Assembly: GCA_020201295.1 (NCBI GenBank)
Contig: JAIVHA010000143.1
Location: 1 to 13,154, forward strand
Origin: Lysobacteraceae bacterium
GTDB lineage: Bacteria > Pseudomonadota > Gammaproteobacteria > DSM-19610
DNA length: 13,154 bases
Direction of reading: 5' to 3'
Below, in pieces: positions 7,800-13,154 of this stretch. Numbering within the stretch: the stretch's first letter is position 1; each line of letters begins with the position of its first letter. The notes under the pieces are model-generated. The model was not told the DNA's origin, did not search any database, and worked only from the letters and a program-made list of their open reading frames with translations. The position numbers were made by a program, and so were the translations under genes.

Positions 7800-9100
7800 G
7801 CGAGGAACGCCGCATTCACATCGAGGTGCCGGTGCTGGCGCGGGTGGAGGGCGAGGGTGCCCTGCACCTGCGTATCGAGGACGGCCGTATCGAGCACCTG
7901 CAATTGCGTATCTTCGAACCGCCGCGCTTCTTCGAAAAATTCCTCGAGGGCCGTGCCTGGCACGAGGTGCCGGACGTGGTGGCGCGCATCTGTGGCATCT
8001 GCCCGGTGGCCTACCAGATGAGCGCCGTGCAGGCGCTGGAGGACATCTTCGCCATCACGCCCGATCCCTGGGTGCGTGCCATGCGCCGGGTCATGTACTG
8101 CGGCGAATGGATCCAGAGCCATGCCCTGCACATTCACCTGCTGGCCCTGCCCGACTTCTTCGGCTGCAACAGTGTGGTGGAACTGGCCCGGGATCATGCC
8201 GGGGAGGTGCGGCGCGGTTTTCGCCTGCAGGCCCTGGGCAATGACCTCATTGCCCTGTTCGGCGGCCGTTCCGTGCATCCCGTCGGTGTGCGCGTGGGTG
8301 GCTTCCATCGCGCCCCTGATGCGGAGCGCATCGCGGAACTGTTGCCGCGCCTGGAGGCGGGCGTGGCCGAGGCCGCCGACCTGGTGCGCTGGTGCGCCGG
8401 CATCGCCATGCCCGATGATCAACAGGAATTTGTTTCCGTGGCCCTGCGCGCGGAAGATGAATACGCCATGGGTGAGGGGCGCGTGGTCAGCAGTACCGGC
8501 CTGGACCTGGCACGACAGGACTATGACAGCCATTTCAGTGAATCCCATATTGCCCATTCCACGGCGCTGTATTCCCATCTCGACGGCCAGCCCTACCTGG
8601 TCGGTCCGTTGGCGAGACTCAATCTGAACCATGCGCAGCTGCCGGACAGCACCCGGGCATTGTTGCAGGCCAGCGGCCTGCAACTGCCCAGCCGCAACAT
8701 GTTCCACAGCCTGCTGGCGCGCGCCCTGGAGATCCACCTGGCCCTGGTGGAGGCAGTGCGCCTGCTGTCCGCACCGCCGGCCTTTGAGTCCGCGTACCAG
8801 CCGGCAAGCCCCCGTGCCGGCATCGGCTACGGCGCCACCGAAGCGCCGCGTGGCCTGCTCTGGCACCGTTATGAAACCGCAGCCGATGGCAGTATCGTCA
8901 GCGCCCGCATCGTGCCGCCCACCAGCCAGAACCAGGCGCGCATGGAAGAGGACCTCAAGCAGTCCCTGGAGGCCTTCGGCCTGGATCAGCACGAGGACGC
9001 CATTCGCCTGCGCGGCGAAACCGTGATCCGCAACTACGACCCCTGCATCTCCTGCGCCACCCACTTCCTGCGTCTTGGCATCGAGCGGGAACCGCAATAG
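7796..9100 (+). CDS. hyhL: Group 3b [NiFe] hydrogenase large (alpha) subunit
   Basis: This catalytic subunit holds the NiFe(CN)2CO site for reversible H2 oxidation; some relatives also reduce sulfur. The 434 residues contain RVEGEG (16-21), the N-terminal metal motif RICGICP (C66 and C69) and the C-terminal motif DPCISCATH (C417 and C420). Eleven residues (FLRLGIEREPQ) follow His423 and are presumably removed by the peptidase encoded just downstream. The ATG at 7796 overlaps the hyhS stop and follows GGAGGGAGGAGG. Another in-frame ATG at 7781 would add five residues (MEGGG) encoded by that ribosome site and is less likely. No signal sequence is seen. All four metal-ligand cysteines are present, so an active enzyme is expected. 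Confidence 0.94.
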   Translation: MSEERRIHIEVPVLARVEGEGALHLRIEDGRIEHLQLRIFEPPRFFEKFLEGRAWHEVPDVVARICGICPVAYQMSAVQALEDIFAITPDPWVRAMRRVMYCGEWIQSHALHIHLLALPDFFGCNSVVELARDHAGEVRRGFRLQALGNDLIALFGGRSVHPVGVRVGGFHRAPDAERIAELLPRLEAGVAEAADLVRWCAGIAMPDDQQEFVSVALRAEDEYAMGEGRVVSSTGLDLARQDYDSHFSESHIAHSTALYSHLDGQPYLVGPLARLNLNHAQLPDSTRALLQASGLQLPSRNMFHSLLARALEIHLALVEAVRLLSAPPAFESAYQPASPRAGIGYGATEAPRGLLWHRYETAADGSIVSARIVPPTSQNQARMEEDLKQSLEAFGLDQHEDAIRLRGETVIRNYDPCISCATHFLRLGIEREPQ

Positions 9101-9114
9101 AAGACGGGCATTAT

Positions 9115-9576
9115 ATGTCGGGCGAACCCAGGGTGCAGGTCATCGGCATCGGCTCCCCCTACGGGGCCGACCGTCTCGGCTGGCTCGCCATCGAGCAGCT
9201 CGAGGCAAACCGCTTCTCCGCGGCCTTCCCGCCCGGAATGGTGCAACTGCAAAGCTGTCCTAGTCCCGCGCAACTGCCGGCCCTGCTTCAGCCCGGCACG
9301 GCCGTGCTGCTCATCGACGCCCTGCAGGGGCGGCCCCCCGGCGAGATACAGCGGCTTTCCTGGCAGGAGCTGGCGCAGGCGCCGCTGATGTCCGGCAGCC
9401 ATGGGCTCGGCCTGCGGGAAATCCTGCCGTTGATCGAGGTCCTGTACAGCAGGCCGGAACGGATTACGCTGCTGGGGATCGGGGTGGGGGATGGATTCGT
9501 GGAGCCGTTGGATGAACTGCCGAGCGGTTTGTTTTCACGTCTGGAACAGAACATCATGGGAGCACTGTTTAGCTGA
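9115..9576 (+). CDS. [NiFe] hydrogenase maturation endopeptidase (M52 family)
   Basis: This protease removes the C-terminal tail of the large subunit after nickel insertion. The 153 residues match the HybD/HycI/HoxW fold in length. They begin with VIGIGSPYGADRLGW (9-23), in which the usual GDD acidic pair reads GAD and Asp19 is probably the first nickel-sensing ligand. The other ligands are probably Asp68 (LLIDALQG) and His96 (SGSHGLGL). The gene lies 14 bases after hyhL in the same direction, so it is very likely the cognate peptidase for the FLRLGIEREPQ tail. The ribosome site is weak (GACGGG), suggesting readthrough coupling. No HypA-F genes are in the window, so those must be encoded elsewhere. 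Confidence 0.86.
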   Translation: MSGEPRVQVIGIGSPYGADRLGWLAIEQLEANRFSAAFPPGMVQLQSCPSPAQLPALLQPGTAVLLIDALQGRPPGEIQRLSWQELAQAPLMSGSHGLGLREILPLIEVLYSRPERITLLGIGVGDGFVEPLDELPSGLFSRLEQNIMGALFS

Positions 9577-9690
9577 TGGTTGCAAAAGATTCTTTTGGAA
9601 AAAGCATGATGGCCCTCTACAGATCCTTCGAGAGCCGGCCTTGAGCAGCACGCCTGGAATGCACCGGCAGTGCGGTTCGGTCTGGGCACT

Positions 9691-9707
9691 GTAGGAGCGG
9701 CGGCGAA
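9691..9707 (+). repeat. Solitary remnant of the REP-like core
   Basis: GTAGGAGCGGCGGCGAA matches the two ends of the inner repeat arm (GTAGGAGCGGC...GGCCGCGAA) with the middle bases missing. No inverted partner lies nearby. It sits 30 bases before the start of the NYN gene. It looks like a decayed half of the same repeat family; the match is short, so chance cannot be excluded. Confidence 0.5.
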
Positions 9708-9724
9708 TCAATCTGAACTTTCCT

Positions 9725-9731
9725 AAAGGAG
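9725..9731 (+). promoter_or_regulatory. Ribosome binding site deciding the GTG start
   Basis: AAAGGAG lies six bases before a GTG at 9738, which opens the NYN frame. The nearby ATG at 9733 is in another frame that ends after 72 codons and resembles nothing. The spacing and the protein match therefore favour GTG. Confidence 0.75.
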
Positions 9732-9737
9732 TATGCC

Positions 9738-10544
9738 GTGGAAAAAACCAAGACCAGTAACATGGCGCTGTTCTGCGATTTTGAAAACGTCGCCCTCGGG
9801 GTGCGCGACGCCAGCTATTCCGCCTTCAGCATCCAGAAGGTGCTGGAACGGCTGTTGCTCAAGGGCAATATCGTCGTCAAGAAGGCCTATTGTGACTGGG
9901 ATCGCTACAAGGAATTCAAGGGTACCATGCACGAGGCGGCCTTCGAGCTGATCGAGATTCCCCATGTACGCATGTCCGGCAAGAATTCGGCGGATATCCG
10001 CATGGTGGTGGATGCCCTGGATCTCTGCTACACCAAGTCCCACGTGGATACCTTCGTCATCATCTCCGGCGACTCGGATTTTTCTCCTCTGGTCAGCAAG
10101 CTGCGGGAGAACAACAAGACCGTGATCGGCGTGGGGGTGAAGAACTCCACCTCGGACCTGCTTACCGCCAACTGCGACGAATTCATCTACTACGATGACC
10201 TGGTGCGCGACGAGAAAAAGCCGCGACGCGCGAAAAAGAAGACACCCGCGAAAGGCGCCGCGCCCAAGAAAGCCACTGACGAGGAACAGCGCCGCCAGGA
10301 AGGCCTGGATCTCATCGTCGCCACGGTCGAGGACCTGATGGAGGAGCGGGGCGAAGAGGAAAAGGTCTGGGGCTCCATGGTCAAGCAGATGATCAAGCGC
10401 CGCAAACCGGGCTTCAACGAAAGTTATCATGGCTTTCGCGGTTTCAGCGACATGCTGCTGGAGGCGCAGGCGCGCCATCTCCTGGAGCTGGAGCGCGACG
10501 AGAAATCCGGCGGCTATGTGGTCAGGCCGGCGGGCGCGGAGTAG
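9738..10544 (+). CDS. NYN-domain (PIN-like) RNase with C-terminal OST-HTH/LOTUS domain
   Basis: The 268-residue protein is of the LabA/DUF88 type, probably a metal-dependent RNase or RNA-binding regulator; its substrate is unknown. The N-terminal NYN domain shows the acidic pocket: D14 in LFCDFEN, D86 in NSADIRM, and D112 and D114 in SGDSDFSPL. A lysine-rich linker (about 159-178, KKPRRAKKKTPAKGAAPKK) joins it to a LOTUS-like winged helix (about 188-262, with VWGSMVKQMIKRRKPGFNES). The GTG start follows a good AAAGGAG site. The gene lies 161 bases after the hydrogenase peptidase; no convincing terminator separates them, but membership of that operon is unproven. Its TAG stop coincides with the first bases of repeat copy 2 and is followed directly by another TAG. 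Confidence 0.88.
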   Translation: MEKTKTSNMALFCDFENVALGVRDASYSAFSIQKVLERLLLKGNIVVKKAYCDWDRYKEFKGTMHEAAFELIEIPHVRMSGKNSADIRMVVDALDLCYTKSHVDTFVIISGDSDFSPLVSKLRENNKTVIGVGVKNSTSDLLTANCDEFIYYDDLVRDEKKPRRAKKKTPAKGAAPKKATDEEQRRQEGLDLIVATVEDLMEERGEEEKVWGSMVKQMIKRRKPGFNESYHGFRGFSDMLLEAQARHLLELERDEKSGGYVVRPAGAE

Positions 10545-10756
10545 TAGTCCTGCAACCTGAAGTTTACGTATTGTCATGGCCACGGAAGCACACGGAACAA
10601 CACGGAAAGATTGCATTGCTGCCAATGGAAGCCACCCGTAGGAGCGGCCTCCGGCCGCGAATGCCCGGGGTACCACGCAGGGTTCGCGGCCGGAGGCCGC
10701 TCCTACGGGCGCTTTGCAGTACGACGTAACTATTTTCCGTGTGCTTCCGTGGCCAT
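10542..10756. repeat. Nested palindromic repeat, copy 2 (right end worn)
   Basis: This is the second copy of the element at 4793-5053, in the same orientation. The left arm aligns from 10542 (TAGTAGTCCTGCAACC against TAGTACTCCTTCAACC). It keeps three ACGGAA units 10 bp apart (10582, 10592 and 10602). The right arm has only two units (10735 and 10745), one 10-bp unit fewer than copy 1. Similarity ends after GGCCAT (10751-10756), so the terminal part of about 35 bp is lost or diverged. It lies between the convergent NYN and TraB-like genes, where a strong symmetrical hairpin could act on both transcripts. Confidence 0.88.
10635..10709. repeat. Inner REP-like stem-loop of copy 2, loop inverted
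   Basis: Perfect 27-bp arms at 10635-10661 and 10683-10709 enclose a 21-base loop at 10662-10682. That loop equals the reverse complement of the copy 1 loop at 20 of 21 positions. Relative to copy 1 the stem carries a paired change, C-G at 10652/10692 instead of T-A at 4904/4944. Confidence 0.9.
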
Positions 10757-10787
10757 CAAGATTGCCAGGCGTCGGATGCGGAGATAC

Positions 10788-12008
10788 TCAGCCCCCGATC
10801 AGGCGGTCATAGATACGGAAGCCGGCGATATAGGTGCCCAGGGTCGAGCCGAAGCCGGCGAGGAAGAACACCAGCAGGGTGCGCGACACCCGGTTGTGCC
10901 ACCAGCCACGCCAGTGGGTCACATCGTGGCGCAGGTGGTTGAAATCCGAGACCCGGGGCTTGCGGAAATAGACCTCCACGGCCCCGGCCACCATGCTGGC
11001 GCCGATCATGGGATTCAGCGAGGTCCAGGGCGCGGCCAGGAAGGCCGCCAGGATGGACATGGGATGGCCGGTGGCGATGATGACACCCAGCGCGGACAGC
11101 ACGCCGTTGATCAGGATCCAGTCCCAGACCATGAGCATGCCCAGCTCCGGGCTGCGTGAAAAGCCGATGTAGAAACCGACCAGGATCACGGCCACGATGA
11201 GCCAGGGCAACAGCTTTGGCCAGCGCGCCGGTGGCGGTTGTTGCTCCAGGCGTCTGATCACCCGCTCCGGCGCGGCGCAGACCGTGCCCTGTTCCAGGTG
11301 GTCCGCGATGCCTTTCAGGTGCCCGGCACCCACCACGGCCAGTACCTTGCGATAGCCCGAAGCGCGGGTCTCCTCGCACAGGCGGGCCGCCATGTACTCG
11401 TCCCGCTCGGCGATCAGTGGTTCGTAGAGCACCCGGTTGCGGTCGGCGAACTCGGCGAAGGTGGTCTCCAGGATGTCGCCTTCCTTCAGCCGTTCGATCT
11501 CCTCCTCGCTCACCTGCTCCCGGGACAGCACGCTGCCCAGCAGGCCAGCGAGCAGGCCCATGCGTTGCCACCAGGGCACGTTGCGGTAGACGCGGCGCAG
11601 GGTGATGCCGATGTCGCGGTCGATGAGCAGCACCGGCAGGCCACGGGCCAGGGCACCTTCCATGGCGGCGCGCATCTCCGCCCCGGGCTCGATGCCGAAC
11701 TGCTCGGCCAGGCGCTGCTGGTAGGCCCCCAGGGCCAGGCTGGCGGCCATCATGGTGGTGCGCCCTTCCTTGAACACCCGGTACAGGTCGGTCTGGCCCC
11801 AGACATCCGGGTTCACCAGGGCATGGTGGCGGGCCGGACACAACTCGATGGCCACGGCATCGTAGTCATCCCTTTCCAGCAGCTTGCCGACATCCTCCGC
11901 GCTGGAACGCGAGACATGGGCGGTGCCCAACAGCGTGAAGGCGGTGCCGTCTTGGTCGATGTGGCGCAGGGGCGGGCTGGGGCGTTCTTCCTTGGGGGGC
12001 TGGGACAT
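10788..12008 (-). CDS. TraB/PrgY (TIKI-like) family membrane protein
   Basis: The 406-residue protein has an N-terminal cytosolic TraB domain and a C-terminal membrane part. The TraB/TIKI superfamily motifs are LLGTAHVS (26-33), VAIEL (52-56) and VVGAGHLKG (225-233), the conserved Glu and His residues proposed as metal-protease-like ligands. A Pro-rich linker (258-263) leads to hydrophobic segments near 266-284, 291-311, 316-346 and 376-398. PrgY relatives limit pheromone activity in enterococci and TIKI proteins cleave Wnt, but the role of the proteobacterial form is not established. The start is the first ATG and has only a weak AAGG just before it. It is divergent from the DUF523 gene and convergent with the NYN gene, with repeat copy 2 beyond its stop. 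Confidence 0.85.
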   Translation of the reverse strand: MSQPPKEERPSPPLRHIDQDGTAFTLLGTAHVSRSSAEDVGKLLERDDYDAVAIELCPARHHALVNPDVWGQTDLYRVFKEGRTTMMAASLALGAYQQRLAEQFGIEPGAEMRAAMEGALARGLPVLLIDRDIGITLRRVYRNVPWWQRMGLLAGLLGSVLSREQVSEEEIERLKEGDILETTFAEFADRNRVLYEPLIAERDEYMAARLCEETRASGYRKVLAVVGAGHLKGIADHLEQGTVCAAPERVIRRLEQQPPPARWPKLLPWLIVAVILVGFYIGFSRSPELGMLMVWDWILINGVLSALGVIIATGHPMSILAAFLAAPWTSLNPMIGASMVAGAVEVYFRKPRVSDFNHLRHDVTHWRGWWHNRVSRTLLVFFLAGFGSTLGTYIAGFRIYDRLIGG

Positions 12009-12094
12009 ACCTTGGCTTCTGGGTTGCGGGACCCGGGATTATCCCCGAGGCGCTGTGGAAAGGAAAACGCTGTTCACCGGCAGCAGTAAATATA

Positions 12095-12121
12095 TGTACA
12101 AAAAAATATAAGAAATGTACA
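12095..12121. promoter_or_regulatory. Divergent promoter with twin TGTACA hexamers
   Basis: In an AT-rich island, TGTACA occurs at 12095-12100 and 12116-12121, 21 bp apart start to start. On the plus strand the first hexamer can serve as -35 (TGTACA). After a 17-base spacer, TACAAT at 12118-12123 can serve as -10 for the DUF523 gene. On the minus strand TTGTAC and TACATA, 18 bases apart, could serve the TraB-like gene. Each TGTACA is self-palindromic, as expected for a dimeric regulator. Similar hexamer pairs are known for LitR/CarH-type MerR regulators, though as I recall with a 12-base gap rather than the 15 here. The binder is an inference. Confidence 0.55.
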
Positions 12122-12173
12122 ATAATAAGCAATGGGCATTCATGGGTGCCGCGTCTGTTGAGGAATCAATATC

Positions 12174-13145
12174 ATGGCTGACCATCGTTTTACCGTTCCC
12201 CTGGAATCGATCCCGGTCGGGGTGAGTGCCTGCCTGCTGGGCGCGAAGGTACGCTTCGATGGCGGTCACAAGCGCGATGCCTTCATCGACGAGGTGCTGG
12301 GCGGATATTTCCAGCTGCTGCCCTTCTGTCCGGAGGTGGCCGTGGGCATGGGCACGCCGCGCCCGCCCATCCGCCTGGTGGGTGCGGAGGATGCGCCCCG
12401 CGCCGTGGGTACCCGCGACCCGAGCCTGGATTACAGTCTGCCCCTGCGTGCCTATGGCGAGCGCGTGGCGCGTACGCACCATGAGCTGTGTGGCTTCATC
12501 CTCAAGAAGGGATCGCCCAGTTGCGGGCTCGAGCGGGTGAAGGTCTACACCGAACAGGGCATGCCCCATGCCCAGGGGCGCGGACTGTTCGCCGATGAAC
12601 TGGTGCGTCATCAGCCACTGCTGCCGGTGGAGGAGGAGGGACGGCTGCATGATCCCGTGTTGCGCGAGAATTTCATCACCCGCGTCTATGTCTACGCCCG
12701 CTGGCGCGCCCTCCGGCAGCAAGGTCTCAGTAAGGCCGGCCTGGTGGATTTCCATGCCTGCCACAAGCTGGTGCTCATGGCCCACAATCCGCAGGGCTAC
12801 CGCGAACTGGGCCGGCTCGTGGCCCGCGTGGGGCTGGAGCCCCTGGCGGACCTGGCCGAGCGTTATATCGCGCGGTTGATGGCGCTGTTGTGTCAGCGCG
12901 CCACCCGCAACCGTCATGTGAATGTGCTGCAGCACCTCACCGGTTACCTGCGTGAGCGACTGGACCCGGAGGACCGGGCCGAGTTGCACGACAGTATCCA
13001 GTCCTACCGGCGCGGCGACGTGCCGCTGGTGGTGCCCATGACCATGCTGCAGCACCATTTCCGGCGCCATCCCCATCCCTATATCGAACGCCAGGTGTAC
13101 CTGCAGCCCCATCCGCGCGAGCTGGGTTTGCGCAACGCCCTGTGA
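12174..13145 (+). CDS. DUF523-DUF1722 fusion protein (TudS/YbgA-like)
   Basis: The 323-residue protein has an N-terminal DUF523 domain (about 12-160) and a C-terminal DUF1722/YbgA domain (about 165-312). DUF523 includes TudS, a [4Fe-4S] desulfurase acting on thiouracil or 4-thio-UMP. Three cysteines matching the cluster ligands are visible: C20 (GVSACLLG), C52 (PFCPEV) and C117 (KKGSPSCG), with a further C106. The YbgA half is of unknown function and in many gammaproteobacteria is linked to photolyase genes. The start follows TTGAGGAA by nine to ten bases. The window ends nine bases after its stop, so partners downstream cannot be seen. Desulfurase activity is an inference from the family and the retained cysteines. 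Confidence 0.88.
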   Translation: MADHRFTVPLESIPVGVSACLLGAKVRFDGGHKRDAFIDEVLGGYFQLLPFCPEVAVGMGTPRPPIRLVGAEDAPRAVGTRDPSLDYSLPLRAYGERVARTHHELCGFILKKGSPSCGLERVKVYTEQGMPHAQGRGLFADELVRHQPLLPVEEEGRLHDPVLRENFITRVYVYARWRALRQQGLSKAGLVDFHACHKLVLMAHNPQGYRELGRLVARVGLEPLADLAERYIARLMALLCQRATRNRHVNVLQHLTGYLRERLDPEDRAELHDSIQSYRRGDVPLVVPMTMLQHHFRRHPHPYIERQVYLQPHPRELGLRNAL

Positions 13146-13154
13146 CGCTTAGTA

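Noticed and set aside
7634..9097. Minus-strand frame of 487 codons opposite hyhL
   Set aside because: It is a shadow of the large subunit gene; its translation is low-complexity and carries no domain signature.
5064..9100. Hox-type group 3d or membrane-bound group 1 hydrogenase
   Set aside because: No HoxF/HoxU-like diaphorase, no twin-arginine signal and no cytochrome b subunit are present; the beta-gamma-delta-alpha order and motifs fit group 3b.
9590..9602. AAAAGATTCTTTT as a terminator after the peptidase gene
   Set aside because: The palindrome has a one-base centre, a weak AT stem and no proper T-run, so it cannot form a standard terminator hairpin.
11238..12089. Plus-strand frame of 283 codons opposite the TraB-like gene
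   Set aside because: The minus strand carries clear TraB motifs and membrane segments there; the plus frame has none.

Overview
The window looks like chromosomal DNA of a GC-rich, type-IV-piliated gammaproteobacterium, perhaps of the Chromatiales/Ectothiorhodospira kind. That placement is an inference from the PilU-type ATPase, the protein families and the REP-like repeats; no rRNA or other taxonomic marker is present. Eleven protein-coding genes fill almost all of it. No tRNA, rRNA, CRISPR array, transposase or integrase gene was seen, and no gene-free stretch exceeds 300 bases.

Left part (1-4784): the first 103 bases hold only the leader of the first gene. pilU encodes a PilT-like twitching ATPase. 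Next come ackA and xfp, 30 bases apart. Together they form the end of a phosphoketolase (bifid-type) shunt: xylulose-5-P or fructose-6-P is cleaved to acetyl phosphate, and acetate kinase converts that to acetate and ATP. The ackA start sits directly behind a perfect 8-bp hairpin, and the kinase has Gln where the classical enzyme has His208.

Middle part (4793-10756): two copies of a complex nested palindromic repeat (261 bp, and about 215 bp with a worn end) lie in the same orientation. They bracket a 5.5-kb block with a cytosolic group 3b [NiFe] hydrogenase operon in the order beta, gamma, delta, alpha (hyhBGSL). The genes overlap by 4-8 bases and are followed by the dedicated large-subunit endopeptidase gene. 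A NYN-LOTUS RNase-like gene follows after 161 bases. Each repeat has an outer arm with ACGGAA at exact 10-bp spacing and an inner perfect 27-bp REP-like stem. The 21-bp loop of the inner stem is in opposite orientation in the two copies although their flanks are co-oriented, which is the most unusual structure in the window.

Right part (10788-13145): a TraB/PrgY-family membrane protein on the minus strand converges on the NYN gene across the second repeat. Divergent from it is a DUF523-DUF1722 fusion protein related to the thiouracil desulfurase TudS and to YbgA. The AT-rich divergent region carries two TGTACA hexamers overlapping a good sigma-70-like promoter, suggesting an operator, possibly for a LitR/CarH-type light-responsive MerR regulator.

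The acetyl-phosphate module and the NAD(P)-linked hydrogenase could both serve redox and carbon balance under low oxygen. No new enzyme system stands out. The novelty lies in the repeat architecture, the loop inversion, and regulatory structures at gene starts.
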